In this document: in pieces, positions 8,281 to 17,140 of the stretch
How the letters are laid out: every line of letters begins with the position of its first letter
How positions within the stretch are numbered: position 1 is the first letter of the stretch
NCBI RefSeq assembly: GCF_904848585.1
Contig: NZ_CAJHCR010000022.1
Coordinates: forward strand, 55,237-119,236
DNA length: 64,000 nt
Origin: Paraburkholderia kirstenboschensis
GTDB taxonomy: Bacteria > Pseudomonadota > Gammaproteobacteria > Burkholderiales > Burkholderiaceae
Direction of reading: 5' to 3'
Notes under the pieces: model-generated
Seen by the model: the letters and a program-made list of their open reading frames with translations, nothing else
Databases searched by the model: none
What the model was told of the DNA's origin: nothing
Position numbers and translations under genes: made by a program

Positions 8281-8320
8281 GCAGCTCAGTAAGCAGGTCA
8301 GTAAGCAGGTCAGTAAGCAG
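8281..8320 (+). repeat. Three short direct repeats after the histone-like gene
   Basis: The word TCAGTAAGCAG occurs three times at a 12-bp period just after the stop codon. It is not a continuation of the coding repeat. Function unknown; slippage products are the simplest explanation. Confidence 0.7.
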
Positions 8321-8403
8321 TAGAAGTGCTTCGACGCATCGCTCGATGCGTCCAATGATCGAGTGGCGCTTAACGTAGCTTCGCGAGCGCTACTCGGTCA
8401 GGG

Positions 8404-8437
8404 TCCCGTTGCCGGTTTCCGGCGACGGGATTTTTTT
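8404..8437 (+). terminator. Rho-independent terminator of the histone H1-like gene
   Basis: Stem TCCCGTTGCCGG (8404-8415) pairs with CCGGCGACGGGA (8419-8430) across a TTT loop with one G-U wobble, followed by seven T. It lies 123 bp after the stop. The remaining sequence to 8585 shows nothing recognisable. Confidence 0.9.
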
Positions 8438-8585
8438 CGTCGGTGCAAAACGTGGAGCGTCGACGCGCGGATGCAGTCACGCACGCACGAGCTGCGCGCA
8501 GGCGAAAAAAAACGCATGCACAGGGGAGGGCATGCGTGTGAGGTCGACGCGGCCGCGTAATGCCTGGCCGTTCGAGAGGGGAACC

Positions 8586-9062
8586 TTAGTGCGTGACGCG
8601 CGTAACGCCGCCGCTAGAAAGAAGCCGAACACGGTCGCCGGCGCGGAAGATCTCGCCGGTTGAGCTTTGCGTAATTGCGCGGATGTCGCCGTTGTCGAGC
8701 CGCACGGTAACCTCCAGACCGTCGCGCACGGCCACGCTGTTCTCGACCGTGTTGCCGGCCACCGCACCCGCCAGACCGCCAATAATTCCGGTGATGATCG
8801 AGCCGGTGCCGCCGCCGATCCTGCTGCCCGCCACTGCACCGAGAGCGCCGCCGCCGACTGCGCCAATGCCGCTCGGCTGACCGTTGTTCGAACTGATCTT
8901 GACTGCGCGCACACTGTCGACCGTGCCCATGCGGACCGTTTCTTCGCGCTGTGCCTGCGACGCCGTGTAAACGTCGGCAGAGCTGCTGTTGTATGCGCAC
9001 CCCGACATGCCCAGCGAACCGGCGATCAAGGTGGCCACTATCAGGCGACTCGTTATTCTCAT
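8586..9062 (-). CDS. Glycine-zipper outer-membrane lipoprotein, SlyB-like
   Basis: 158-residue lipoprotein. The signal peptide ends in LGMSGC, with the lipidated Cys at residue 22. A glycine-zipper 2TM segment (residues ~65-108, with GGGALGAVAG and IIGGLAGAVAGN) is followed by a small beta domain (EVTVRLDNGDIRAI ... FRAGDRVRLL). This is the SlyB/Pcp architecture, an outer-membrane lipoprotein often linked to envelope stress and PhoPQ in enterobacteria. The equivalent role here is inferred. It is the last gene of a same-strand run but probably has its own promoter. Confidence 0.85.
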   Translation of the reverse strand: MRITSRLIVATLIAGSLGMSGCAYNSSSADVYTASQAQREETVRMGTVDSVRAVKISSNNGQPSGIGAVGGGALGAVAGSRIGGGTGSIITGIIGGLAGAVAGNTVENSVAVRDGLEVTVRLDNGDIRAITQSSTGEIFRAGDRVRLLSSGGVTRVTH

Positions 9063-9086
9063 TCCCTAACTCCAATAGCTTCGGTA

Positions 9087-10025
9087 TTACGGCAGGTCGT
9101 ACCCGAACGCCTGCTTGAACCGTTCGTTGATCTGCGCCCGGGTCGGCGCATAGTTTTGCGGACCCTGATGCTCGATCTTCAGCGCGCCCATCAGGCTCGC
9201 GAGACGGCCGGTGGTCGCCCAGCCGAGCTTGTTCTCGATGCCGTACAGCAAGCCGCCACGGAACGCGTCGCCGCATCCTGTCGGGTCGAGCACCTGCTGT
9301 GCCTTGACGGCCGGAATCTCTTCGACCCCGCCCGCGTGATGAATCTGCGCACCGTGTTCGCCGAGCGTGACGATGAGCGCTTCTACCTTGCCGGCGATCT
9401 CTTCGATCGACCAGCCAGTCTTGTTGCTCACGAGTTTGGCTTCGTAATCGTTGACAGCTACGTAAGTCGCAAGTTCAATCATGCGCCGCAGTGCAGCACC
9501 CTCGAAGAGCGGCAAACCTTGACCTGGATCGAAGATGAACGGCACGCCCGCCGCTGCCAGGTGTTCCGAATGCTGGACCATGCCGTCGTAGCCGTCGGGC
9601 GCGACGATGCCGAGTGTGATGCCTCTCGCTTCGTCCGCGCGGTTCAGGTGCGACTGCATCATCGCGCCCGGATGGAACGCGGTGATCTGGTTGTTCTCGA
9701 GGTCGGTGGTGATCATGGCCTGCGCCGAATAGGTGCCCGGCACGACCAGCACGTTTTCCGTCGACAGCCCGAGTTGAGCGAACCGGTCCATGTACAACTG
9801 GGCGTCGACCGCGCCGAGCGTGCCCATGATGCGCGCGTCGCCGCCAAGCAGGTTCAGCGAATACGCGATGTTGCCCGCGCAGCCGCCGAACTCGCGGCGC
9901 ATTGTCGGCACGAGAAAACTCACGTTCAGGATGTGGACCTGCTCCGGCAGGATGTGCTCCCGGAAGCGGCCTTCGAAGGTCATGATGTTGTCGTAGGCGA
10001 GCGAGCCGCAAATCAGCGTAGCCAA
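9087..10025 (-). CDS. PfkB-family carbohydrate/nucleoside kinase
   Basis: 312-residue ribokinase-fold kinase. Substrate-side motifs are FGGCAGNIAYSLNLLGG near residue 47, and the catalytic PfkB signature DPTGCGDAFRGG near residue 245 contains the base Asp and the anion hole. The sequence resembles the Burkholderia nucleoside kinase type, which phosphorylates adenosine and related nucleosides, more than true ribokinases. That substrate is recalled family knowledge and not shown by the sequence. Neighbours do not form a pathway with it. Confidence 0.85.
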   Translation of the reverse strand: MATLICGSLAYDNIMTFEGRFREHILPEQVHILNVSFLVPTMRREFGGCAGNIAYSLNLLGGDARIMGTLGAVDAQLYMDRFAQLGLSTENVLVVPGTYSAQAMITTDLENNQITAFHPGAMMQSHLNRADEARGITLGIVAPDGYDGMVQHSEHLAAAGVPFIFDPGQGLPLFEGAALRRMIELATYVAVNDYEAKLVSNKTGWSIEEIAGKVEALIVTLGEHGAQIHHAGGVEEIPAVKAQQVLDPTGCGDAFRGGLLYGIENKLGWATTGRLASLMGALKIEHQGPQNYAPTRAQINERFKQAFGYDLP

Positions 10026-10122
10026 GGCGAGCGTCCTGTAAAAAAGAATGAAGAAATAGCTAGTGACGATGTGACAGCGCCGCGCGTGAAGCGCGGCGCC
10101 GGAGTCTTCGTGCGGTGAAGTT

Positions 10123-10623
10123 TTACTTCAGCGCGGCAAGTGCTGCGTCGTAGTTCGGTTCGTTCTTGATTTCGCCGACCAGTTCCGCATGAACCACCTT
10201 GTCGTTCTCGTCGATCACGACAACCGCGCGCGCCGTGAGACCCGCAAGCGGACCGCTCGTCACGTCGACGCCGTACGCCTGCGCAAATTCATGGCCGCGG
10301 AAGGTCGAGGCCGTCACGACGTTCTCGATGCCTTCCGTCGTGCAAAAGCGCGAGGCGGCGAACGGCAGGTCGCCCGATACGACGATCACAGCCGTGTTGC
10401 TCAGCTTCGCAGCGGCTTCGTTGAACTTGCGGGTCGAGGTCGCGCACGTCGGCGTGTCGAGGCTCGGGACAATGTTCAACACCTTGCGCTTGCCGGCGAA
10501 ATCGGCGAGCGACAGCGGCTTCAGATCCTTGCCGACCAGCGAGAAAGCGGGAGCGCTCTGGCCCACCGACGGGAAGGTGCCGGCTACATCGATCGGGTTA
10601 CCACCCAGCGTGACTTGACTCAT
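10123..10623 (-). CDS. tpx: Thiol peroxidase, atypical 2-Cys peroxiredoxin
   Basis: 166-residue Tpx that reduces hydrogen and alkyl peroxides using thioredoxin. The peroxidatic Cys lies in DTPTCATSTRKFNE near residue 60 and the resolving Cys in DLPFAASRFCTTEG near residue 94. Both are present with the family spacing. Length is standard. It is separated from its neighbours by 70-100 bp on both sides and is probably its own unit or read from upstream. Confidence 0.95.
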   Translation of the reverse strand: MSQVTLGGNPIDVAGTFPSVGQSAPAFSLVGKDLKPLSLADFAGKRKVLNIVPSLDTPTCATSTRKFNEAAAKLSNTAVIVVSGDLPFAASRFCTTEGIENVVTASTFRGHEFAQAYGVDVTSGPLAGLTARAVVVIDENDKVVHAELVGEIKNEPNYDAALAALK

Positions 10624-10696
10624 GTTGTTGTGCTCCGAAAGTTCGTCTGTGATGACGGTGAACGCGCCCGCTCGACGCGAGGCGCGCAGGGATGCG

Positions 10697-11995
10697 TTAC
10701 GGATAGAAGATCTGTACGCGGAAATTGGAGGCGACCGCGTTGCCGGTATCCAAGTGCACGATCATGGTTTGCGTCATGTGCGGCGGCAGACCCGCTGCGA
10801 TCGGCGTACCCGGAGCAACGTAGTCTTGCGGAAACAGCACGCGGCGCAACGCCACGTTGTTCTGATCGTCCAGAAGTGTGAGTTCGATCGCCGGATAGGC
10901 TAGCGCGACGTTAAAGCGGTTGCGCAGCGGCATTCGCAGTTCGAGCTTGTGCGGCCCGTCGATTTGCCGCAAATCAGACGGCTCCACCTGCAAGCCGTCG
11001 ATATCGTGCGGCGCCGTGAGCTGACAGCCGAGGTGCGCGCAAACCTTCGCGTACAGCGTCTGGGTGCCCGGCAGATAGACGAGTACGGTTTCGCGCTGCC
11101 ACCACGCGAGTTGCGCAAGCAATGCGATGACGAGCAAGACCGCCGCCACCGATCCGCCGACGATCCATGCAAGGCGCCGCGGTTCGGCGGCACGCGTTTC
11201 TCGCACTACCGCAAACGGATCCATGTCGTCGCTGATCGGCGGCTGCACCGAGAACGGCTCACCGCTCGGCGTGGCAGCCGCGCGAGTCGGCCCGCGCAGA
11301 TCGGGATCGGCCGGATCGCCCGGATCGGCGGAATACGGATGCGGGTGAGTTGCGCCGAGGCCGGCCGCGCCTACGCCGGTCGTTCCGAAATGCGGTTCGT
11401 TGTCCGAGAATCCATGGAACGAAGCCGACTCGTTGAGCACCGGTTCGTCGATCGGAAAGTCGGAAGGGCGTTCGGTCTTGTGCCACACGTGCGGCGCTTC
11501 TTCGGCGGGCGGCTCGGCTTCATAGGCGAAGGGTTCGAGCGGCGCGTCCGCGAGCAGCGGTTCGTGGTCGGCTGGTGTCGCCGCGCTGGGTGCGCTGGGT
11601 GCGCCGGGAGGCAACGTGGGCTCCGTCGCGGCATGGCCGGGTGCGCCAGAGGTGCTTGCGCCGGTGTAGCCGGGCTGGGCCGAGACGCTCTGTGCGTTAT
11701 GGCGGAAGCGTTCCTCGAAGAGCGGCGTGGGCCGCGGCGCCCAGGGATCCCACGCGGCGGGGCTGAAGTCTGCGCCGCTCGGGCGCACGCCGGAGAGTGC
11801 CTCTATCGCCGCGGCTGCGGAGACCTGTCTGGCGGTGGAGAAGTCGCCCCCCTCGCTTATGTCGAAGAGGCTGCCGGATGCGTCGAATACTTCGTGGCAT
11901 TGCCCGCAACGCACGAGGCCGCGGCGCAGCGCCAACTGCGTCGGTTGCAGACGGAAGACGGTTTCACAGAAGGGACAGCGCGTCGCCAGAAGCAT
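10697..11995 (-). CDS. Zinc-ribbon (MJ0042) DUF3426 membrane protein
   Basis: 432 residues. The N-terminus is an MJ0042-type zinc ribbon with two CxxC pairs (RCPFCETVF and VRCGQCHEVFDA). A long, low-complexity Pro/Ala/Glu-rich region follows (~40-270), then one transmembrane helix (LAWIVGGSVAAVLLVIALLAQ), then a periplasmic DUF3426 domain. Genes of this type sit directly after prmA in many betaproteobacteria, as here. No function is established. Confidence 0.85.
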   Translation of the reverse strand: MLLATRCPFCETVFRLQPTQLALRRGLVRCGQCHEVFDASGSLFDISEGGDFSTARQVSAAAAIEALSGVRPSGADFSPAAWDPWAPRPTPLFEERFRHNAQSVSAQPGYTGASTSGAPGHAATEPTLPPGAPSAPSAATPADHEPLLADAPLEPFAYEAEPPAEEAPHVWHKTERPSDFPIDEPVLNESASFHGFSDNEPHFGTTGVGAAGLGATHPHPYSADPGDPADPDLRGPTRAAATPSGEPFSVQPPISDDMDPFAVVRETRAAEPRRLAWIVGGSVAAVLLVIALLAQLAWWQRETVLVYLPGTQTLYAKVCAHLGCQLTAPHDIDGLQVEPSDLRQIDGPHKLELRMPLRNRFNVALAYPAIELTLLDDQNNVALRRVLFPQDYVAPGTPIAAGLPPHMTQTMIVHLDTGNAVASNFRVQIFYP

Positions 11996-12043
11996 ATTGA
12001 GCCGGTTAGCCGAGGGGCCGTTGGTTGGACAATACGCCTTATT

Positions 12044-12946
12044 CTAATGGCTTTCGCGGCGTGTTCCCGTTAGACATACCCAGCCTTCGTGTTCGCGCCA
12101 TACGCCGATGTCGATCCATCGAGCGTACACCTGCGCGACTTCGTCAGCCTGGCGCGCCAGAATGCCCGACAGTGCGATGCGGCCGCCCGGCTTGACCTTC
12201 GACGAGAGCATCGAAGCCATCAGCTTGAGCGGATTGGACAGGATATTGGCAACGACGATATCGAATTCGCCGGCAGGGCATTCGTTGGGCAGACCGTAGA
12301 TGACTTCAGCGCGGTTGCGCTCGCTGTTATGACGCGCCGACTCGACCGCTTGCGGATCGATGTCGATGCCGTACACAGGATCGGCGCCGCATTTTTTTGC
12401 GAGAATCGCGAGAATGCCGGAGCCGCAACCGTAGTCGAGCACGGATTGCCCAGGCTTCACCGATTGCTCGAGCCACTCCATGCACAGGCGCGTGGTGGGA
12501 TGGCTGCCGGTGCCGAACGCGAGGCCCGGATCCAGTTCGAGCACCAGCGCGTTCGGGTCCGGCGCGTCGTGCCACGAAGGCACGACCCAGATGCGCTCGC
12601 CGATCGGAATCGGATCGAACTGCGATTGCGTGAGCCGCACCCAATCCTGTTCTTCAACTTCACGCACGGTGAACGACGGCGTCACAGCAAGGCCGACCTC
12701 GTTCGCCGCGGCGGCGAGCAGCACCGCCGGTTCGTGTTCCGCTGCGAGCAGCGCGATCACGCGCGAACGCTGCCAGGCCGTGCGGTCGGGCGTGAGACCG
12801 GGCTCGCCGAAAAGCGGCTGCTCGTCGGGCGTATCGGCGTCCGCATCTTCGACCGATACGGACAGTGCGCCCAACTCGAGCAGCGCGTCGGAAAACTCCT
12901 CTGCATGCTCGCGTGCCAATTCGGCGACCAGTTCCCGGTAACTCAT
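12044..12946 (-). CDS. prmA: Ribosomal protein L11 methyltransferase
   Basis: 300-residue SAM-dependent methyltransferase that trimethylates ribosomal protein L11. An N-terminal recognition domain is followed by the Rossmann methyltransferase domain with the SAM loop DYGCGSGILAILAKKCGA near residue 170 and the substrate-side VVANILSNPL motif near residue 234. The start is 3 bp after the accC stop, so it is translated from the same message as accC. Confidence 0.95.
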   Translation of the reverse strand: MSYRELVAELAREHAEEFSDALLELGALSVSVEDADADTPDEQPLFGEPGLTPDRTAWQRSRVIALLAAEHEPAVLLAAAANEVGLAVTPSFTVREVEEQDWVRLTQSQFDPIPIGERIWVVPSWHDAPDPNALVLELDPGLAFGTGSHPTTRLCMEWLEQSVKPGQSVLDYGCGSGILAILAKKCGADPVYGIDIDPQAVESARHNSERNRAEVIYGLPNECPAGEFDIVVANILSNPLKLMASMLSSKVKPGGRIALSGILARQADEVAQVYARWIDIGVWREHEGWVCLTGTRRESH

Positions 12947-12949
12947 GAC

Positions 12950-14317
12950 TTACGCTTCTTCCGGCGCGGCCTGCAGCTTCGCGGCCAACCGGTTTTCGAG
13001 GTAGTGAATGCTCGTGCCGCCTTCGACGAACTTTGCGTCCAGCATCAGCTCGCGATGCAACGGGATGTTCGTCTGGATTCCTTCGACGACCATTTCCGAC
13101 AGAGCGATGCGCATCCGCTTGATTGCCTGCTCGCGCGTGGCGCCGTAAGCGATCAGCTTGCCGATCATCGAATCATAGTTCGGCGGCACGAAATAGCCAT
13201 TGTAGGCATGCGAATCAACGCGGATGCCAGGACCGCCCGGCATGTGCCACGACGTGAGGCGTCCCGGCGACGGAATGAACTTGAACGGATCTTCAGCATT
13301 GATCCGGCATTCGATCGCATGGCCCTTGAACACGATGTCGCGCTGACGGAACGCGAGCTTTTCGCCGGCCGCAATGCGGATCTGTTCCTGGACGATGTCG
13401 ACGCCCGTGATCAGTTCGGTCACCGGGTGCTCGACCTGCACGCGCGTGTTCATTTCAATGAAGTAGAACTCGCCGTTTTCGTACAGGAACTCGAACGTAC
13501 CGGCGCCAAGGTAGCCCATCTTCTTGCACGCATCCGCGCAACGATCGCCGATGCGGTCGATCAGACGGCGCGCAATGCCGGGCGCCGGCGCTTCTTCGAT
13601 CACTTTCTGGTGACGGCGCTGCATCGAGCAATCGCGCTCGCCGAGCCAGACCGCGTTCTTGAACGAATCGGACAGCACCTGAATTTCGATGTGCCGCGGG
13701 TTCTCCAGGAATTTTTCCATGTAGACCTGCGGGTTGCCGAACGCACGGCCGGCTTCTTCGCGCGTCATGTTGACCGCGTTGACGAGCGCCGCTTCGGTGT
13801 GGACGACGCGCATGCCGCGGCCGCCGCCGCCGCCGGCGGCCTTGATGATGACCGGATAGCCGACTTGCCGCGCAATCTTCACGATCTCTTTCGGATCTTC
13901 CGGCAATGCGCCTTCAGAACCCGGCACGCAAGGCACGCCGGTCTTGATCATGGTCTGCTTGGCAGTGACCTTGTCGCCCATCATCCGGATGGTTTCCGGA
14001 CGCGGACCGATGAAGGTGAAGCCGGATTGCTCGACACGTTCGGCGAAGTCGGCGTTTTCCGACAGGAAGCCGTAACCGGGGTGGATCGCCTCGGCGTCCG
14101 TGACTTCCGCGGCGCTGATCAGCGCCGGCATATTCAGGTAGCTCAGATTGGAAGGTGCAGGGCCGATGCAGACGGCTTCGTCGGCAAGCTTGACGTACTT
14201 GGCTTCCTTGTCGGCTTCGGAATAGACGACGACCGTCTTGACGCCCAGTTCGCGGCAGGCGCGCTGGATGCGAAGCGCGATCTCGCCACGATTGGCAATG
14301 AGGATTTTTTCAAACAT
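12950..14317 (-). CDS. accC: Biotin carboxylase subunit of acetyl-CoA carboxylase
   Basis: 455-residue ATP-grasp enzyme that carboxylates the biotin on AccB, the first half-reaction of malonyl-CoA synthesis for fatty acids. The N-terminal IANRGEIALRI, the ATP-binding glycine loop GGGGGRGMR near residue 162, and the catalytic EMNTRVQVEHPVTE stretch near residue 288 are all intact. Length is standard. It follows accB by about 130 bp and lies 3 bp before prmA. Confidence 0.97.
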   Translation of the reverse strand: MFEKILIANRGEIALRIQRACRELGVKTVVVYSEADKEAKYVKLADEAVCIGPAPSNLSYLNMPALISAAEVTDAEAIHPGYGFLSENADFAERVEQSGFTFIGPRPETIRMMGDKVTAKQTMIKTGVPCVPGSEGALPEDPKEIVKIARQVGYPVIIKAAGGGGGRGMRVVHTEAALVNAVNMTREEAGRAFGNPQVYMEKFLENPRHIEIQVLSDSFKNAVWLGERDCSMQRRHQKVIEEAPAPGIARRLIDRIGDRCADACKKMGYLGAGTFEFLYENGEFYFIEMNTRVQVEHPVTELITGVDIVQEQIRIAAGEKLAFRQRDIVFKGHAIECRINAEDPFKFIPSPGRLTSWHMPGGPGIRVDSHAYNGYFVPPNYDSMIGKLIAYGATREQAIKRMRIALSEMVVEGIQTNIPLHRELMLDAKFVEGGTSIHYLENRLAAKLQAAPEEA

Positions 14318-14447
14318 AGCGGGTTTTTCGACTCATCAATGGGCGCCGGGTTGCTGAGAACACCGGCTGCCTCAGAGGATCGGGCGCGCGCCGTGTGCAA
14401 CGGGCGCGCGGGCGGCATGCGCACAGCGAGGCGCAATGCGCGCCGCG

Positions 14448-14921
14448 TTAGCCGACCACGAACAGCGGTTGGCCGTATTCGACCGCCTGGCCGTTTTCGA
14501 CGAGAATTTCTTTCACGACGCCGGACTTGTCCGACTCGATTTCGTTGAGCAGCTTCATCGCTTCGATGATGCAGATCGTCTGGCCTTCCTTGACCGTGTC
14601 ACCGACCTGAACGAACGGATCGGCGCCCGGCGAAGGCGCGCGGTAGAACGTGCCGACCATCGGCGAGGTCACGACATGGCCTTGCGGCGCGGCGGCTGCC
14701 GGCGTGGCCGGCGCACCTGCTGCCGTCACGGCGGGCACTTCGCCCCCTGCCATCGGGACCGGCTGCGAGTACTGCGGCGCGTACGAAGCGGACGGTTGCA
14801 CGTAAACCGGCGGCGCATTCTTGACGATGCGAACCTTGCCCTCGCCCTCGGTCACTTCGAGTTCCGAGATGCCGGACTCCGACACGAGGTCGATCAGAGT
14901 TTTCAGTTTGCGTAGATCCAT
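14448..14921 (-). CDS. accB: Biotin carboxyl carrier protein of acetyl-CoA carboxylase
   Basis: 157-residue carrier subunit. A short N-terminal domain (MDLRKLKTLIDLVSES), a Pro/Ala-rich linker (residues ~45-80), and the C-terminal biotinyl domain with IEAMKLLNEIE carrying the biotinylated Lys. ATG 14921 is preferred because AAGGGG lies about 8 nt upstream and it gives the family N-terminus; an in-frame start at 14939 would add six residues. Upstream aroQ and downstream accC complete the conserved gene order. Confidence 0.96.
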   Translation of the reverse strand: MDLRKLKTLIDLVSESGISELEVTEGEGKVRIVKNAPPVYVQPSASYAPQYSQPVPMAGGEVPAVTAAGAPATPAAAAPQGHVVTSPMVGTFYRAPSPGADPFVQVGDTVKEGQTICIIEAMKLLNEIESDKSGVVKEILVENGQAVEYGQPLFVVG

Positions 14922-14993
14922 CAGGAAGCCCCTTTTCAATGCGTGGAGTGCCGGCGCGCGTGCGGCCGGCGCAAATTAGACGTGTTTGGAATT

Positions 14994-15449
14994 TCAGCCT
15001 CGCGACGAACCGGCGGCCAGCCGGTCGAGCGCGAATTCGAGCGCGTACAGATAACCCTTCCAGCCGAGGCCGCAGATCACGCCCTCAGCCTGGTCGGAAA
15101 AATACGAGTGATGCCGGAACGGTTCACGACGATGCACGTTCGACAGATGAATCTCGACGAACGGAATGCCGACGCCCGCGAGAGCGTCCCGGATAGCGAC
15201 ACTCGTGTGCGTGTACGCGGCCGGATTGATCAGGATGAAATCGGTTTTTTCTGTCCGGGCGGATTGGATGCGATCAACCAGAGCGCCTTCATGGTTGCTC
15301 TGGAACGACGCGAGTTCTACGCCGGCGTCGGCGGCGCGGTCGGCTAGCGCCTGGTCGATCTGCGGCAGGGTCACGCGGCCATAAACCTCGGGTTCCCGCG
15401 TGCCGAGAAGGTTGAGGTTGGGGCCGTGCAGTACCAGCAGTCGCGTCAT
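14994..15449 (-). CDS. aroQ: Type II 3-dehydroquinate dehydratase
   Basis: 151-residue dodecameric-type dehydroquinase, third step of the shikimate pathway. The N-terminal HGPNLNLLGTREPEVYG with the catalytic Arg and Tyr, the NPAAYTHTS loop, and the histidine in EIHLSNVHRRE are intact. Length is normal for the family. It lies about 70 bp upstream of accB, a common pairing. Confidence 0.96.
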   Translation of the reverse strand: MTRLLVLHGPNLNLLGTREPEVYGRVTLPQIDQALADRAADAGVELASFQSNHEGALVDRIQSARTEKTDFILINPAAYTHTSVAIRDALAGVGIPFVEIHLSNVHRREPFRHHSYFSDQAEGVICGLGWKGYLYALEFALDRLAAGSSRG

Positions 15450-15643
15450 GGTCGCTTCTTTTTCCGTGGAATTGGGCGCACTTTAGCGCTGATTAGAGAA
15501 ACTTGTCTAGTTTCCTGCACGGACGAGGCGTTCAGACGCGGTTTGTAGCCACGCGCCGGTCGTTCATTTTCTCGCAATTCCGGTCGAATTTCGCCTAATT
15601 TTGCGCCTTTCGTCGCAAAACCACCGTCAAAAGATTGCGAAAT

Positions 15644-16204
15644 TTACAGCGCGTCGAGGGTTTGTTTCAGGGCGATCGGATCGATCTGTCCTAATTTTGT
15701 CGAGCGGATATTGCCTTTTGCATCGATCACCACGGTGAACGGCAGGCCGCCCGCCGTATTTCCGAATGAGCGCGCGAGGTCAGCGCCGCCGAAGCCCGTC
15801 ACGTAGATCGGGTAAGCCACCTTCACTTTTTGCAGGAAGGCCTGCACGTTTTTCTCCGAATCGACGCCAAGTCCTACGAACTGGACGCCTTTCTTCGCGT
15901 AGTCGCGTTGAAGCTGCGACAGCGCGGGCATTTCCTCGACGCACGGCCCGCACCAGGAAGCCCAGAAATTGACGACGATCGGGCGTCCTTTCAACACAGA
16001 TAGGGAGCCCGGCTTGCCATCTGCGGTAGTGACCGGCGCCGCCCAAAGTTGGGCAACAGCGCTTTCCTTCGATGCCGAACCGGCCGCGTGGGCGGTCGCA
16101 GTCAAACCGTCGTCGCCATTCAGCCAGTGGTTGGCGAGCACGCCGCTTCCGGCCGCGACGCCGGCGACGAGCGCCCCCAGCAGAATCCTTCTGGTGTTCA
16201 TCAT
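15644..16204 (-). CDS. TlpA-family thiol:disulfide oxidoreductase
   Basis: 186-residue thioredoxin-fold protein with an N-terminal membrane anchor or signal (ILLGALVAGVAAGSGVLA) and the redox motif NFWASWCGPCVEEMP near residue 85; the cis-Pro loop GGLPFTVVID is near residue 153. It is expected in the periplasm and resembles TlpA/ResA proteins that reduce apocytochrome or other thiols. Its own partner is unknown. The upstream gene ends 6 bp before its start, so the two probably form an operon. Confidence 0.9.
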   Translation of the reverse strand: MMNTRRILLGALVAGVAAGSGVLANHWLNGDDGLTATAHAAGSASKESAVAQLWAAPVTTADGKPGSLSVLKGRPIVVNFWASWCGPCVEEMPALSQLQRDYAKKGVQFVGLGVDSEKNVQAFLQKVKVAYPIYVTGFGGADLARSFGNTAGGLPFTVVIDAKGNIRSTKLGQIDPIALKQTLDAL

Positions 16205-16210
16205 GCGTGT

Positions 16211-16864
16211 CTAGTTGGTTGAAGGCGCTACGCCGCTTGCGGCAAGCAGCGACTGGACGGTCTGGAGATTCGCGCGCGCCGTGCGCCCGCGGGCGTCCGC
16301 TTTGACCGCGCCGCGCAGGTCGTCCGCCTCATACAGCGCGACGTGAACGCCCACCGGGTCCGAGTCGCGCCCTTCGCTAGCCGGCCGCCACAGGAAGCTT
16401 AGCGTCTCCACGTAACCGCGGCCCGCGAAGTGGCGCGTTTCCGAGACGTCGTATTGGATGTTCGCGTTGAGGAAGTAGATGGCGACTTCCTTCGGGTTGT
16501 CGCAGAACACCTGAAGATGAATATCCGAGTGCTCGCCGGCCGTGCCGCCTAGCACTGCGCCCGTCAGATATGGGTTAAAAGGTGCGAGCCGTTCCATCCA
16601 TTCGACGGCGATGCCGCGCAGGCGCCGCAGAAGCGCCGGCTGGCTGTCGCCCTGGAACAGCGACTGATACTCGCGGATTTCTTCTTCGATCTGATCGTTA
16701 TCAGGCAGCCATTCGCCGGCAACCCGGCTTTCCCCAATGACTTGCCGGGCCGCTTTGCGCTTGGCCGTTGCATAGTCGAGGCCGTCTTCGGCGATCAGGC
16801 GCGCAGCCGCAATGGCGATTTCCTCGCGCACGCGCTGCGGATCAAAATGTGATTTGCGAACCAT
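16211..16864 (-). CDS. Conserved hypothetical protein, possible nucleotidyltransferase-like fold
   Basis: 217 residues, no named family recognised. The N-terminus is charged and helical (ARLIAEDGLDYATAKRKAARQV). The middle has LTGAVLGGTAGEHSDIHLQVF near residue 105, whose GG then SDIHL spacing recalls the GGx(n)hDhDh signature of minimal nucleotidyltransferases. The second acidic position is replaced by His, so activity is doubtful. It precedes the TlpA-like gene by 6 bp and is divergent from mpl. Confidence 0.6.
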   Translation of the reverse strand: MVRKSHFDPQRVREEIAIAAARLIAEDGLDYATAKRKAARQVIGESRVAGEWLPDNDQIEEEIREYQSLFQGDSQPALLRRLRGIAVEWMERLAPFNPYLTGAVLGGTAGEHSDIHLQVFCDNPKEVAIYFLNANIQYDVSETRHFAGRGYVETLSFLWRPASEGRDSDPVGVHVALYEADDLRGAVKADARGRTARANLQTVQSLLAASGVAPSTN

Positions 16865-17140
16865 CCGTCAATCATACTAGAGATTGATGACAGCCCTTTC
16901 TGGCGGCTCTGGCGGGCTGCCGGGCGCAGCGGAAGCGGGCGAGTGCGCTTAGGCGTTCGGGAGGCGTCGGTTACAATGGCGTCCTTTGCGGACGGCTCTT
17001 TTGGCCGTTCGCCGCTCTCCCATCCCTCTCAGGAAAACGCCGGGCCGCCCCACAAGTTTTCTTGCCCCTTCGGGGGCCAGGCACGAGGCGCCAGGTAAGG
17101 GTCTTTCCAGGAAAAAACGCCCGCGCGGCACGACAGGCTT
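16865..17140 (+). other. Divergent intergenic region before mpl
   Basis: 276 bp between a minus-strand conserved gene and mpl. It holds a small GCCCC(TTCG)GGGGC hairpin at 17064-17077, about 65 nt before the mpl start, and no clear promoter consensus or Shine-Dalgarno adjacent to the ATG. Confidence 0.45.
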
